NCBI RefSeq assembly: GCF_028421645.1
Contig: NZ_CP116887.1
Coordinates: 4,771,501 to 4,835,500, forward strand
Length of the DNA stretch: 64,000 nucleotides
Direction: 5' to 3'
DNA from: Aneurinibacillus sp. Ricciae_BoGa-3
GTDB taxonomy: Bacteria; Bacillota; Bacilli; Aneurinibacillales; Aneurinibacillaceae
Part shown: positions 29,584 to 39,470 of the stretch, piece after piece
Layout of the letters: the number at the start of each line of letters is the position of its first letter
Position numbering within the stretch: position 1 is the first letter of the stretch
Program-made: the position numbers and the translations under genes
Notes under the pieces: generated by a model
What the model saw: the letters and a program-made list of their open reading frames with translations, nothing else
Database searches by the model: none
What the model was told of the DNA's origin: nothing

Positions 29584-30213
29584 TTAATCAGTCGTCAATT
29601 CGCGTAAAATTAAAGATGTCTGGATATCAATGTAATGTTCAAGAGAATAGTATTTCTTAAGGCTCCAACGCCGGAAGGCCCACATTTCTCCAAGCACGAC
29701 AATGTTATGCGCCATGAGCTTCACTGCACTCTCCTGGATCCGCAGTGAACCATCCTCCATGCCGCAACTGAGAATTTCCTCAAAAATAGAGGTGATCTGT
29801 TCTTCCTTTGCCATGACATAGCGCATCGCTTCGCGCGGCAGTGATTTTATTTCCTGGTAGATTAATAGCACACGGTCCTGTAATTTATCCATTACGTGAA
29901 AGAAACCGTTAATGGCGGCCCTAAGCTTATCGGCCCCGTTCTTTGTTTCAACGAGAACGGCTTCAAGCCCAGCCTCTACTTCATGGTGTATCGCGTCACA
30001 TACCAGATACAGAACATCTTCCTTCGATTCAATATATTCATATAACGTACCAATACTAAAACCTGAGGCACGTGATATCTCTCTTGTTGTTGTCTTGTGA
30101 AAGCCTTTTGAAATAAACAGCCCCACGGCCGCTTCAATTATTTGCTCCCGCCGCTTCTCAATAAGCTTTGGATCTTTCACCATAGAAGGAATGGTTTTCT
30201 TTTGCTGTGTCAT
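29584..30213 (-). CDS. TetR-family regulator of the icmF / acyl-CoA block
   Basis: The 209-residue repressor has an N-terminal helix-turn-helix (AAVGLFISKGFHKTTTREISRASGFSIGTLYEYIESKEDVL) and a helical ligand domain probably sensing an acyl-CoA (inferred from context). AAAGGGG precedes the ATG at 30213. A palindrome, ACTGAGCGATTGCTCAGT, lies 24 nt upstream and recurs with two base changes before thl, so autoregulation and control of thl-hbd-acd are likely. It is distinct from B. subtilis FadR by sequence. Confidence 0.88.
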   Translation of the reverse strand: MTQQKKTIPSMVKDPKLIEKRREQIIEAAVGLFISKGFHKTTTREISRASGFSIGTLYEYIESKEDVLYLVCDAIHHEVEAGLEAVLVETKNGADKLRAAINGFFHVMDKLQDRVLLIYQEIKSLPREAMRYVMAKEEQITSIFEEILSCGMEDGSLRIQESAVKLMAHNIVVLGEMWAFRRWSLKKYYSLEHYIDIQTSLILRELTTD

Positions 30214-30236
30214 TCTTTACCCCTTTCTCCGTTCCG

Positions 30237-30254
30237 ACTGAGCGATTGCTCAGT
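30237..30254. promoter_or_regulatory. Operator-like palindrome before the TetR gene
   Basis: ACTGAGCGATTGCTCAGT: perfect 7-bp arms around GATT. It matches 34815-34832 at 16 of 18 bases, with the two changes compensating each other. It sits in the presumed 5' leader of the TetR gene. Confidence 0.65.
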
Positions 30255-30261
30255 AGGCATG

Positions 30262-30330
30262 GAAAAAGAAAAGGCAGCTTATGCCTCTTCTCTTTCCATA
30301 TATTATACAGAGAATATCTCCGAAAAGCAA
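30262..30330 (-). promoter_or_regulatory. Promoter followed by hairpin before the TetR gene
   Basis: Minus strand TTGCTT (30325-30330), 17 nt, TATAAT (30302-30307). Downstream of it is a hairpin, AAGAGGCA/TGCCTTTT (30269-30289), followed by TTTTCTTTTT. The hairpin probably terminates the upstream acyl-CoA dehydrogenase transcript, but it also lies inside the leader made from this promoter and so could attenuate it. Confidence 0.5.
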
Positions 30331-30349
30331 TTCTTATCAGAAAATTCAT

Positions 30350-31492
30350 TTAGTCTTTCAATAAGAAGTTGGAGATAACAAGGCGCTGTATTTCGTTGGT
30401 TCCTTCGTAGATCTGTGTGATTTTCGCATCGCGCATAAAACGCTCAACCGGATATTCGCGCGTATAGCCATAACCGCCAAACACCTGGACGGCTTCCGTG
30501 GTGACTTCCATCGCAATATCGCCGGCAAACAGCTTCGCCATGGCCGATGCTTTTCCATACGGAAGTTTTTGATCTTCTAGCACGGCAGCTTGATAGGTTA
30601 AGAGTCGGGCTGCTTCAACCTGTGTGGCCATGTCAGCCAGTTTAAATGCAATAGCCTGCTGCGAGCCAATCGGCCTGCCGAACTGGACCCGCTCCTTCGC
30701 ATAAGCGGTTGCATGTGTCAGCGCACCATCCGCAATCCCGACGGCCTGGGCTGCTATCCCGTTGCGTCCGCCGTCAAGCGTCATCATCGCAATTTTAAAG
30801 CCCTGGCCTTCTTCACCCAGCAGGTTTTCCGCAGGCACGCGGCAGTCTTCAAAAATAATTTCTGTCGTGGCAGAAGAGCGGATACCGAGCTTTTTCTCTT
30901 TTTTCCCTACTTTGAACCCAGGCATATCCTTAGTCACAATAAAAGCCGTCTGGCCTTTATGCTTAAGTTCAGGAGTGGTTGCAGCAAAGACGATATAAAC
31001 GTCTGCGAGCCCGCCGTTTGTAATGAAGATTTTGCTTCCATTTAGAATATAGGCATCTCCCTCTTTTTTCGCGGTTGTCTTCATGCCGGCCGCATCGGAA
31101 CCCGAACCCGGCTCAGTCAGGCAGTAAGCCCCCATCATTTTGCCTTCCGCCAGCGGACGCAGGTATTTCTGTTTCTGCTCCTCAGTACCGAATTTGTAAA
31201 TCGGCCAGCTTCCAAGCGAGGTGTGGGCCGACAGCGCTACGCCAACGGAAGAATCCACCCGGGAAAGTTCCTCTATTGTGATGACATAGCTTAAGAAATC
31301 AAACCCGGCCCCGCCGTATTTCTCCTCCCACGGGATTCCTGTTAAGCCAAGCTCCGCCATTTTACGGAATATATCCATATCAAAGTGTTCTTCTTCATCG
31401 CGCTCTGCCGCTTTGGGCGCCAATTCTGTTTCCGCAAAATTCCGCACCATTTTGCGCATCATTTCATGCTCTTCTGACAATCTGAAATCCAT
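30350..31492 (-). CDS. Acyl-CoA dehydrogenase
   Basis: The 380-residue FAD enzyme introduces the alpha-beta double bond in short- or branched-chain acyl-CoA. FAD-binding [29 protein letters not shown] and [22 protein letters not shown] are present, and the catalytic Glu lies in [14 protein letters not shown] 31492 ([12 protein letters not shown]) is set by GGAGTGGAG; the longer in-frame reading is not supported. It lies 25 nt after a closely similar paralogue. Chain-length preference cannot be read from sequence. Confidence 0.92.
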   Translation of the reverse strand: MDFRLSEEHEMMRKMVRNFAETELAPKAAERDEEEHFDMDIFRKMAELGLTGIPWEEKYGGAGFDFLSYVITIEELSRVDSSVGVALSAHTSLGSWPIYKFGTEEQKQKYLRPLAEGKMMGAYCLTEPGSGSDAAGMKTTAKKEGDAYILNGSKIFITNGGLADVYIVFAATTPELKHKGQTAFIVTKDMPGFKVGKKEKKLGIRSSATTEIIFEDCRVPAENLLGEEGQGFKIAMMTLDGGRNGIAAQAVGIADGALTHATAYAKERVQFGRPIGSQQAIAFKLADMATQVEAARLLTYQAAVLEDQKLPYGKASAMAKLFAGDIAMEVTTEAVQVFGGYGYTREYPVERFMRDAKITQIYEGTNEIQRLVISNFLLKD

Positions 31493-31517
31493 GTTCTCCA
31501 CTCCTATTTTTATATTT

Positions 31518-32657
31518 TTAATCCAGCAGATATTTCGAAATGACAATGCGCTGAATTTGGTTGGTTCCTTCGTATATTTGTGTGACTTTGGCATCGCGAA
31601 AAAAGCGTTCAACAGGATAGTCCCTTGTATAGCCGTACCCGCCAAACACCTGAACCGCTTCCGTCGCAACCTTCATTGCGGTATCGGTAGCAAAACGTTT
31701 GGCCATGGATGCCTGCAGGCCGCATTTCTCGCCCCGGCTGCGCAGATCTGCCGCACGGTACACAAGCAGTCTCGCGGCCTCTGTCTGGGTTGCCATATCA
31801 GCTAATTTAAAAGCTATGGCCTGCTGCGCCGCAATCGGTCTGCCGAACTGGACCCGGTCCTTCGCATAAGCGACGGCGTGGGAGAGAGCGCCTTGCGCAA
31901 TCCCCAGCCCCTGTGCGGCGATGCCGATCCTGCCTATATCCAGGTTAGCGAGGGCGATCGCAAAGCCATCCCCTTCCTGGCCAAGAAGGTTTGCGGCCGG
32001 AACTTCGGCATTATCGAAAATCAATTCCGATGTATTGGATCCATGGAGGCCCATTTTCTTCTCCTTCTTGCCAATGGAGAATCCTGGTGTGTCTTTTTCG
32101 ACAATGAAAGCGGAAATTCCTTTCCTGCCTTCCGCCCTATCTGTGCGGGCAAATGTAATATACGTATCCGCCGCTCCGGCGTTTGTAATAAAAATTTTGG
32201 AGCCGTTTAAAATGTACTTGTCACCTTTTTTAACCGCTGTAGTACGTAGGCTGCCCGCGTCTGAACCGGCATTTGGTTCGGTAAGGGCAAAAGCACCGAT
32301 ATATTCCCCGGATGCAAGTTTTGGCAGGTACTTCTTCTTCTGTTCATCCGTTCCAAAGTAGAGGATTGGATTGGTTCCGACAGAAGTATGGACGGATAGG
32401 ATCACGCCAACTGTCGGGCTCACCTTGGATATTTCATTGATGGCCAAAATGTAAGAGACAAAATCCATGCCGGATCCGCCCCAGTCTTCCGGCACAGGAA
32501 TTCCCATAAGGCCATACTCTGCCATTTTGCGGATAACTTCCAGCGGAAATTCATCCGTTTCCTCCATTTTATCTACACTGGGAGCGATTTCATTCTGAGC
32601 GAAATCGCGTACCATCCTACGCATCATTTCCTGCTCTTCCGTAAAACAAAGCTGCAC
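31518..32657 (-). CDS. Acyl-CoA dehydrogenase (tandem paralogue)
   Basis: The 379-residue enzyme carries [48 protein letters not shown] with the catalytic Glu, and a normal length. It resembles its downstream neighbour along the whole length, which suggests an old tandem duplication with split substrate range. GTG at 32657 has GGGAGGAG 6 nt upstream. It lies 47 nt after hbd in the thl-hbd-acd-acd operon. Confidence 0.92.
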   Translation of the reverse strand: MQLCFTEEQEMMRRMVRDFAQNEIAPSVDKMEETDEFPLEVIRKMAEYGLMGIPVPEDWGGSGMDFVSYILAINEISKVSPTVGVILSVHTSVGTNPILYFGTDEQKKKYLPKLASGEYIGAFALTEPNAGSDAGSLRTTAVKKGDKYILNGSKIFITNAGAADTYITFARTDRAEGRKGISAFIVEKDTPGFSIGKKEKKMGLHGSNTSELIFDNAEVPAANLLGQEGDGFAIALANLDIGRIGIAAQGLGIAQGALSHAVAYAKDRVQFGRPIAAQQAIAFKLADMATQTEAARLLVYRAADLRSRGEKCGLQASMAKRFATDTAMKVATEAVQVFGGYGYTRDYPVERFFRDAKVTQIYEGTNQIQRIVISKYLLD

Positions 32658-32704
32658 GTATATCTCCTCCCGGCTGTAACAATCGTTACCCGCCCGCGTA
32701 TTAT

Positions 32705-33556
32705 TTATTCATACTTGTAAAAGCCGCGGCCCGATTTACGCCCGAGCCAGCCAGCTTTAACATATTTACGCAGCAGCGGGCATGGGCGGTACTTAGAATC
32801 GCCCAGCCCTTCATGAAGAATCTCCATGATGTACAGGCAAGTATCCAGGCCGATGAAATCCGCCAGCGTAAGCGGGCCCATCGGATGATTCATCCCAAGC
32901 TTCATCACTTCATCTACCGCCTCAGGTGTGGCAACCCCTTCGTATACACAATAGATGGCTTCATTGATCATAGGCAGTAGAATCCGGTTCGACACAAATC
33001 CAGGGAAATCATTGACTTCCACCGCTGTTTTGTTCATCGCAGCTGACAACTCCGCCACCGTGCGGTAAGTTTCATCAGATGTAGCAAGCCCGCGAATCAC
33101 TTCGATAAGCTTCATAACCGGCACCGGATTCATAAAATGCATCCCGATAACCTTCTCAGGCCGCTTCGTCACAGCCGCAATTTCGGTAATAGGCAGTGAT
33201 GACGTGTTGCTTGCCAGAATCGTATGAGCGGGTGTAATCTCGTCAAGCTGCTTGAACAGGCTCGTTTTTACATCCATATTCTCTACAATGGCCTCTACTA
33301 CAAAATCCGCGTCTTTTGCAGCGTTCAAATCAGTAGAAGGTGTAATCTTTCCGATAATGGCCTGCTTCTCATCTGCTGTTTTGCGGCCTTTCTGTACATC
33401 GCGGGAAAGATTTTTTGTAATGACGCCAAGACCCCTATCCACGAATTCATCTGATAGATCATGAAGGATAACTTCAAGTCCAGCCTGCGCGGCAACCTGG
33501 GCAATTCCCGCACCCATCTGGCCGGCGCCTATCACCATAAGTTTCTTGATTTCCAT
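32705..33556 (-). CDS. hbd: 3-hydroxybutyryl-CoA dehydrogenase
   Basis: The 283-residue NAD-dependent enzyme oxidises 3-hydroxyacyl-CoA. The Rossmann motif [19 protein letters not shown], the catalytic His region [17 protein letters not shown] and C-terminal [26 protein letters not shown] are all present. GGAGAGTGG precedes the ATG at 33556. It follows thl by 51 nt. Confidence 0.94.
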   Translation of the reverse strand: MEIKKLMVIGAGQMGAGIAQVAAQAGLEVILHDLSDEFVDRGLGVITKNLSRDVQKGRKTADEKQAIIGKITPSTDLNAAKDADFVVEAIVENMDVKTSLFKQLDEITPAHTILASNTSSLPITEIAAVTKRPEKVIGMHFMNPVPVMKLIEVIRGLATSDETYRTVAELSAAMNKTAVEVNDFPGFVSNRILLPMINEAIYCVYEGVATPEAVDEVMKLGMNHPMGPLTLADFIGLDTCLYIMEILHEGLGDSKYRPCPLLRKYVKAGWLGRKSGRGFYKYE

Positions 33557-33607
33557 CTTCTCTCCACTCTCCTCTATATCGGTTTAAGCATGGAATGCGA
33601 AGTGCCC

Positions 33608-34795
33608 TTAAGCCGGATAAACCTCTACCATAACCGCATCTCCCTGTGCCGCTCCTGAGCAAATGGCAGCAATGCCAAGCCCCCCACCCCGGCGGCGAAG
33701 CTCATAAACCAGCGCCATTAAAATGCGGGCGCCGCTGGCCCCTATAGGATGGCCAAAGGCAATGGCACCACCGTTGACATTCACTTTATCCGGATCCCAT
33801 CCCACGATCTTGCCGCTTGTTAGCGTAACCGCCGCAAACGCCTCATTTACCTCAAAAAGGTCTACTTCATCCAGCTCCCGGCCGGTTTTCTTCAAAAGCT
33901 TATTAATGGCGAGGCCTGGTGTTGTTGCAATATAAGGCGCTTCCTGACCAACCGCTGCATGGCCATGGATAACGGCAAGCGGCTTAATGCCAAGTTGTTG
34001 CGCTTTTTCTTCGGACATCACCACCAGGGCGCCTGCTCCATCGTTTACGCCCGGCGCGTTGCCGGCTGTTACCGAACCACCTTTTGTAAAAACAGGCGGC
34101 AGTTTTGCCAGCTGCGCAAGCGTTGTCTCACGCGGCGCTTCATCCGCATCCACAAGGATCGGGTCACCTTTGCGCTGTGACACATGAACCGGTACAATTT
34201 CGTCTTTAAACTTGCCCTGGTCCATTGCTTCGATGGCACGCTGCTGGCTGCGCAGCGCCCATTCGTCCTGGGACTCGCGGGAGATTTCATATTCTGCCGC
34301 CACATTGCTGCCGTGAACAGCCATATGCAGCCCATCATACGCATCGGTTAATCCATCATTCAACATCGCATCTACGACCTTGCCATTGCCCATCCGCATT
34401 CCCCACCGCGCATCGGTAAGAAGGTATGGCGCATTGCTCATACTTTCCATGCCGCCAGCTACAATAATCGATGCATCTCCGGCACGGATAATCTGGTCAG
34501 CCAGTGTGACGCTGCGAAGCCCTGACGCGCACACTTTATTTATGGTTTCCGTTGGTACTTCCCAGGGCAACCCGGCTTTGCGGGCGGCCTGGCGTGATGG
34601 AATTTGTTTTGCTCCGGCCTGTAATACCATCCCCATAATGACTTCATCTACCGTATCCGGTGAAATGCCCGCCCGCCGGACTGCCTCTTTAATGACAATG
34701 CCGCCGAGGTCCACTGCCTGTAGGGATTTTAACGCGCCTCCAAACTTGCCAAAAGGAGTCCGTGTAGCGCTTACAATTACTGATTTGCCAGCCAT
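33608..34795 (-). CDS. Acetyl-CoA C-acetyltransferase (thiolase)
   Basis: The 395-residue thiolase condenses or cleaves acetoacetyl-CoA and longer 3-ketoacyl-CoA. The acyl-enzyme cysteine lies in [11 protein letters not shown], the His in [16 protein letters not shown], and the second Cys in [15 protein letters not shown] 34795 follows GGGAGG at 8 nt. A promoter with an operator palindrome over its start site lies 20 nt upstream, so this gene heads the thl-hbd-acd-acd operon. Confidence 0.94.
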   Translation of the reverse strand: MAGKSVIVSATRTPFGKFGGALKSLQAVDLGGIVIKEAVRRAGISPDTVDEVIMGMVLQAGAKQIPSRQAARKAGLPWEVPTETINKVCASGLRSVTLADQIIRAGDASIIVAGGMESMSNAPYLLTDARWGMRMGNGKVVDAMLNDGLTDAYDGLHMAVHGSNVAAEYEISRESQDEWALRSQQRAIEAMDQGKFKDEIVPVHVSQRKGDPILVDADEAPRETTLAQLAKLPPVFTKGGSVTAGNAPGVNDGAGALVVMSEEKAQQLGIKPLAVIHGHAAVGQEAPYIATTPGLAINKLLKKTGRELDEVDLFEVNEAFAAVTLTSGKIVGWDPDKVNVNGGAIAFGHPIGASGARILMALVYELRRRGGGLGIAAICSGAAQGDAVMVEVYPA

Positions 34796-34814
34796 AATAC
34801 ATTCCTCCCGCAAA

Positions 34815-34865
34815 ACCGAGCGATTGCTCGGTCAGATTGTCCTCTTAAACGTACCCGGCAGTCAA
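34815..34865 (-). promoter_or_regulatory. thl promoter with TetR-type operator over the start site
   Basis: Minus strand TTGACT (34860-34865), 18 nt, GACAAT (34836-34841). The palindrome ACCGAGCGATTGCTCGGT (34815-34832) follows, 3 nt beyond the -10 and across the expected start point. The palindrome repeats the one upstream of the TetR gene. Confidence 0.65.
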
Positions 34866-34932
34866 CTTACCGCCGGATACCCGTTTTTCTATTTTTATTT
34901 TACCAATATTGTGCCAAATAAGATAGTAAATT

Positions 34933-37053
34933 TTAGAGTGATTTTTCCAAAATTTCTACCATATCAAGTGTCTTAACCTGCTCATCTACTTCTTTTGCTT
35001 TTGTACCGTCAGAAAGCATCGTCAGGCAGTACGGGCATGCACTTCCAATTGTCGTGGGGTTCACTTCTAACGCCTGTTCCGTGCGGGCAAGGTTGACCCG
35101 TGTTCCCTGATGCTCTTCCTGCCACATCATCCCGCCGCCGGCACCGCAACACATGCTATCACATTTGTTGCGCTCCATTTCGGCGATCTGCACGCCAGGA
35201 ATAGCGGAAAGAATGATTCGCGGTGCATCATACACTTCGTTATAGCGTCCCAGGTAGCAGGAATCGTGGTAGGTAACGCGTTCTGTCACTTCATTCACCG
35301 GTTTAATCCGGCCCTCGTGAATCCACTTCGCCAGCAGCTCCGTATGGTGATAGACTTCCACATCTTCCAGGCCGAAATCCGGATATTCATTTTTAAATGT
35401 ATTATAAGCGTGCGGATCCATCGTAACGATCTTCTTGATGCCGTATTTTTGGAAGTTGGCAATGTTTTCTGCCGCTAGCTCTTGGAAGAGCATCTCATTG
35501 CCAAGCCGGCGGGCCGTATCCCCGGAATTCTTCTCTTCATTGCCCAGTATCGCAAATTTAATGCCAGCTTTGTTCATTACACGAACAAAGGACTGGGTAA
35601 TTTTAATCGTCCGGTTATCGAATGAGCCCATAGAGCCTACAAAGAAGAGATATTCAAATTCTTCCGCTTCTTTCACGGTTGGTACCAGATCCTCCATCCC
35701 TTCGCGCCATTTAATCCGATCCTTACGATTAATGCCCCATGGATTGCTCTGGCGTTCAATATTGCTTAAGGCCCGCTGTGCATCAGACGGCATCTGTCCT
35801 TCTGTCATCACCAGGTAGCGGCGCATATCCACGATCAAACTCACGTGCTCATTTGCTACCGGGCATTGATCCTCGCAGTTGCGGCAGGTCGTACAGGCCC
35901 ACAGTTCTTCTTCTGTAATGACATCGCCAATTAGATTTACATCATAGTCGATAGCTAAGGCGGTGTTTCCTTCAATAGCAGCTGCCACCTCGGAATTAGC
36001 GCCCGCTGCTGCACTCTGCATGGCCAGCAAATTCCCCGTCTTATTCTTAAACGCAAAGGAAGGCATCCAGGGTGTGCGGGATGTGATAGCTGCACCCTTG
36101 TCCGTCAGGTGGTTACGCATTTTTACGATTAAATCCATCGGGGAAAGTGTTTTACCGGTTCCCGATGCCGGGCACATGCTGGTACAGCGGCCGCATTCTA
36201 CGCACGCATATAAATCGATAAGCTGTGTCTGAGTAAAGTTCTCAACGCGCCCGATCCCAAATTCTTCTGCCCCTTCTTCCTCCAGCTTTTCAAAATCGAT
36301 TTTGCTCAACCGGCCTACAGGGCGTGACTTGTCCTTCATTGCCCAGTTGTACGGAGCGAATATAAGGTGTGCGTGTTTACCCTGCGGTATGTAAACAAGG
36401 AAGAATAGCAGGGTTAGAAGGTGAATCCACCAGAAGAAATAGAAGACCCCGACAGCTGCGGCAGGACTAACCCCTGCAAAAACCGTCGCAAGGCTTGAGG
36501 CAATCGGCTGGGTGCCGTGGAATCCTAAATGGCCCGGTTCACGCCATACCATTTCAAATGCTTCAGCAAATAGTGTACTAACCATGAGGATAGAGATCAG
36601 CCACACGACCAGGTTGGCTTTCCAGCCCCTTTTAAGCCGCTTAAGCTTCTCCACGTTCCTGCGGTACCATGCATAGATAATGGCAATCAAAATAGCAACG
36701 ACAACAATTTCCTGGAATAATAGAAAATACGGATACGCGGAACCGAACGGTAGGTGGGAACCTGGCTTCAGCCCCTTCCAGATCAGGTCAAGGGCACCAA
36801 ATTGTACAAGCAGAAACCCATAGAACAGCACGACGTGCATGACGCCGCTTTTGGAGTCCTTCAGCAATTTCTTCTGGCCGAAAACGTTTACAAGGAAGAC
36901 ATTTAGCCTTTTGCCAGCATCTTCGCGCAAATTGGCCGGTTTGCCGAGTTTAATGAAGGTGATTCGGCTGTAGACCAGGTGGGCAAATAGATACAGCGCA
37001 TAGCCTACTACTGCCAAGAAAGCGATTAAATTTACGACCGGCAGAATATTCAT
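34933..37053 (-). CDS. fadF: Membrane iron-sulfur oxidoreductase FadF, electron acceptor for acyl-CoA dehydrogenation
   Basis: The 706-residue protein has an N-terminal membrane domain with about five helices, similar to nitrate reductase gamma. Two [4Fe-4S] motifs follow (CVECGRCTSMCPASGTGK and CTTCRNCEDQCPV), then two C-terminal CCG domains (SCYLGRYNEVYDAPR, CDSMCCGAGGGMMW). It probably passes electrons from ETF or acyl-CoA dehydrogenases to quinone. ATG 37053 follows AAGGAG. A FadR-type box overlaps its promoter, as for ywjF/fadF in B. subtilis. Confidence 0.9.
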   Translation of the reverse strand: MNILPVVNLIAFLAVVGYALYLFAHLVYSRITFIKLGKPANLREDAGKRLNVFLVNVFGQKKLLKDSKSGVMHVVLFYGFLLVQFGALDLIWKGLKPGSHLPFGSAYPYFLLFQEIVVVAILIAIIYAWYRRNVEKLKRLKRGWKANLVVWLISILMVSTLFAEAFEMVWREPGHLGFHGTQPIASSLATVFAGVSPAAAVGVFYFFWWIHLLTLLFFLVYIPQGKHAHLIFAPYNWAMKDKSRPVGRLSKIDFEKLEEEGAEEFGIGRVENFTQTQLIDLYACVECGRCTSMCPASGTGKTLSPMDLIVKMRNHLTDKGAAITSRTPWMPSFAFKNKTGNLLAMQSAAAGANSEVAAAIEGNTALAIDYDVNLIGDVITEEELWACTTCRNCEDQCPVANEHVSLIVDMRRYLVMTEGQMPSDAQRALSNIERQSNPWGINRKDRIKWREGMEDLVPTVKEAEEFEYLFFVGSMGSFDNRTIKITQSFVRVMNKAGIKFAILGNEEKNSGDTARRLGNEMLFQELAAENIANFQKYGIKKIVTMDPHAYNTFKNEYPDFGLEDVEVYHHTELLAKWIHEGRIKPVNEVTERVTYHDSCYLGRYNEVYDAPRIILSAIPGVQIAEMERNKCDSMCCGAGGGMMWQEEHQGTRVNLARTEQALEVNPTTIGSACPYCLTMLSDGTKAKEVDEQVKTLDMVEILEKSL

Positions 37054-37121
37054 CTCTCTCAACTCCTTTATTGTATATCCCACTCATAAATAATCAGACA
37101 ATGGTAAAAAGTCTTAACTCT

Positions 37122-37165
37122 ATAATAGCAGACTTTCCAAAAAAAGTGAATGACTATTCAGTCAC
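37122..37165 (-). promoter_or_regulatory. fadF promoter with overlapping FadR-type operator
   Basis: Minus strand TTCACT (37145-37150), 17 nt, TATTAT (37122-37127). The plus-strand TGAATGACTATTCAGTCA (37147-37164) matches the B. subtilis FadR consensus TGAATGAMTANTCATTCA at all but one base and covers the -35. Confidence 0.75.
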
Positions 37166-37264
37166 CAAAATAATCAAATTATCGATTATCAATAAAATCT
37201 CTTATAAGATAGAAAATTTCGACGCCTTTGCTCATTCTCCTGCATGAAAAACAAAAAAATTTGA

Positions 37265-37710
37265 GAAAAACATCTTGGGCCATGTCGCTCTCTCCTTTCC
37301 CCTCATAGAAGTTTTTACGGCCGCTTTGTGGAACGACGGACGGACCGGCAAAAACATTTGGGTATCTCAATGATGGAGACAGGTTGCCGGTCTTTTTCGC
37401 CCTCTGTCCCCCACGCTCCATTAGAAAACTAGGTTGCTGCTAAGCTGTAGCGCTGGCAGCAACCTAAGTTGCACTTATGCCGAAAGGTAAAATCGGAAAC
37501 ACCTTTCGGCCTGGGGGAAAGAAAGGTGCGGACATGCGCCTCACGATGTTTTTCTTGGGTTTTTCGGGACCGGAGGTCCCTTTAAAAATCGATCAAGGCA
37601 CCAACACTGTGAAGCACATAAACTTTACATATAACAAAGAGAAAGGGACCTATCGGTCCCAGCAGAAAATAACTTTAATACTTTAAAACGAAATATACTT
37701 TCTATACGAC
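37265..37710 (+). repeat. Dispersed palindromic repeat, copy D (core with two extra hairpins, plus tail)
   Basis: The core (37265-37554) runs from AAAAACATCTTGGGC to GCCTCACGATGTTTTTC. It holds the ACCGGCA/TGCCGGT inner helix but not the 73-nt module of copies C and G. Instead the right flank carries two perfect hairpins: AGGTTGCTGC/GCAGCAACCT (37431-37465) and GCCGAAAGGT/ACCTTTCGGC (37479-37510). The tail (37555-37710) repeats that of copy C, with GGGACC/GGTCCC twice. It fills most of the 730-nt fadF-argS gap; no gene is seen. Confidence 0.85.
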
Positions 37711-37711
37711 C

Positions 37712-37739
37712 AAAAAATCCTGCTGTTTCCAGCAGAATT
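37712..37739 (-). terminator. Terminator of argS
   Basis: Arms AATCCTGCTG and CAGCAGAATT around TTTC; on the minus strand TTTTTTGG follows. It lies 48 nt past the argS stop and abuts repeat copy D. Confidence 0.85.
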
Positions 37740-37786
37740 TCTTAGAATCTATTGCCATGTACGCTTGTCCGTTGCTTGATATTTTC

Positions 37787-39457
37787 TTACATTTTTTCAG
37801 GTGCGGTAACACCGATCATCTTGAGGCAGTTCTGAATGGTAATTTGGACGGCTTTCATGAGCGCCAGGCGGGCATGCGTTAGGCCCTCGTCTTCTGTAAT
37901 CACACGTTCTGCGTTGTAGAAGCTGTGCAGCATGCCGGCCAGTTCATGCACATAGCGTACAATGCGGTGCGGCGCGAGCATTTCAGCTGAGTTGGCCACT
38001 TCACCCGGGAAGGCCCCCAGGTGCTTCAGCAGGTCCACTTCCTTCTCGCTGGATACACGGTTAAAGTCCGCTTTGGCAAGGTCGAATCCAACCCCCTGCT
38101 CCTCAGCCTGCCTGAAGATGCTGCAGATGCGCGCGTGTGCGTATTGCACATAGAACACCGGGTTTTCATTGGACTTCGACACAGCAAGGTCCATATCAAA
38201 ATCAAGGTGCGAGTCCTGGCTGCGCATCGCGAAGAAGTAGCGCGTCGCATCCGTTCCGACTTCCTCCATAAGATCGCGCATCGTAACCGCTTTGCCGGTG
38301 CGCTTCGACATTTTGACTTTTTCCCCGCCCTGGTACAGGCTCACCATCTGGTTAATGAGCACAACAAGCTGTTCCGGGTCATGACCAAGACACTGCATGG
38401 CCGCTTTCATACGGGGAATATAGCCATGGTGGTCGGCACCCCAGATGTTGATTAACTGCTCAAAGCCGCGCTTAAATTTGTTCTCATGGTACGCGATATC
38501 AGGTGTGAGATACGTATAGGAGCCATCCTGTTTAATCAGCACGCGGTCCTTATCATCACCAAAGTCCGTCGACCTCAGCCAGGTTGCGCCATCTTTCTCA
38601 TACACAAAGCCGCGGTTGCGAAGCTCTTCTACGATGTTTTGCACAGCGTTTGATTCATACAGTGACGTCTCGCTGAACCATTCATCAAAGCGAACTCGGA
38701 AATCAGCCAGATCCTTTTTGATTTTCTCCAGTTCTTTGTCGCGGCCCCAGTTGCGGAAGAAGACAAAGCGCTCCCCGTCATCCATCTGGGCGTATTTATT
38801 GCCGTCTTTTTCAGCCAGCTCTTTACCGAATTGGATAATATCCTGCCCAAAATATCCGTCTTCAGGCATTTCAACATTCTGTCCCAGCGCCTGATAATAG
38901 CGGGCTTCTATGGACCGGGCCAGGTTTACAATCTGGTTTCCTGCATCATTTATATAATACTCGCGCGATACTTCATAGCCGCCCATATCAAGCACATTGC
39001 ACAGGGCATCCCCAAATGCCGCCCCTCGTGCGTGTCCCAGGTGGAGATCGCCTGTAGGATTTGCGCTAACAAACTCCACCTGAACTCTCGATCCTTGGCC
39101 TGTATTTGTACGGCCGTAGTTGTCGCCGGCCTGTAAAGCCTGTCCAATGACATCCGTTAGGTAGCTGTTGTCCATATAAAAATTGATAAAGCCAGGTCCT
39201 GCGATTTCAACCTTGGAAATGCTGGCGGCCTTTTTATCTAAATGGCTTACCAGCTCTTCGGCAATCTGGCGCGGGTTTTTTCGCGCGATGCGGGTCAGCT
39301 GCATGGCGATATTGGTCGCATAATCTCCATGCGCTTTATCTTTTGGGAGTTCCAGTACAAACTCTGGAATCTGCGCTTCTTCCACGATCCCAGCTGCTGT
39401 CACGGCGCGTTTTATTTCATTTATAATTTTGCTCTTTGTCTGTTCAATAACACTCAT
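37787..39457 (-). CDS. argS: Arginyl-tRNA synthetase
   Basis: The 556-residue class I synthetase has an N-terminal Arg-S domain, HIGH-type [21 protein letters not shown], and a C-terminal DALR anticodon domain ([23 protein letters not shown]). The length is normal. AAGGGGGCC precedes the ATG at 39457. It lies 13 nt after ywiB. No T-box leader is seen upstream of either gene. Confidence 0.97.
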   Translation of the reverse strand: MSVIEQTKSKIINEIKRAVTAAGIVEEAQIPEFVLELPKDKAHGDYATNIAMQLTRIARKNPRQIAEELVSHLDKKAASISKVEIAGPGFINFYMDNSYLTDVIGQALQAGDNYGRTNTGQGSRVQVEFVSANPTGDLHLGHARGAAFGDALCNVLDMGGYEVSREYYINDAGNQIVNLARSIEARYYQALGQNVEMPEDGYFGQDIIQFGKELAEKDGNKYAQMDDGERFVFFRNWGRDKELEKIKKDLADFRVRFDEWFSETSLYESNAVQNIVEELRNRGFVYEKDGATWLRSTDFGDDKDRVLIKQDGSYTYLTPDIAYHENKFKRGFEQLINIWGADHHGYIPRMKAAMQCLGHDPEQLVVLINQMVSLYQGGEKVKMSKRTGKAVTMRDLMEEVGTDATRYFFAMRSQDSHLDFDMDLAVSKSNENPVFYVQYAHARICSIFRQAEEQGVGFDLAKADFNRVSSEKEVDLLKHLGAFPGEVANSAEMLAPHRIVRYVHELAGMLHSFYNAERVITEDEGLTHARLALMKAVQITIQNCLKMIGVTAPEKM

Positions 39458-39470
39458 CTTCTAGGCCCCC

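Noticed and set aside
37265..37710. Repeat copies as remnants of an insertion sequence with a transposase
   Set aside because: No transposase-like frame is present in any copy and no target-site duplication is obvious at their borders. Non-autonomous mobility remains possible and is treated under the findings.
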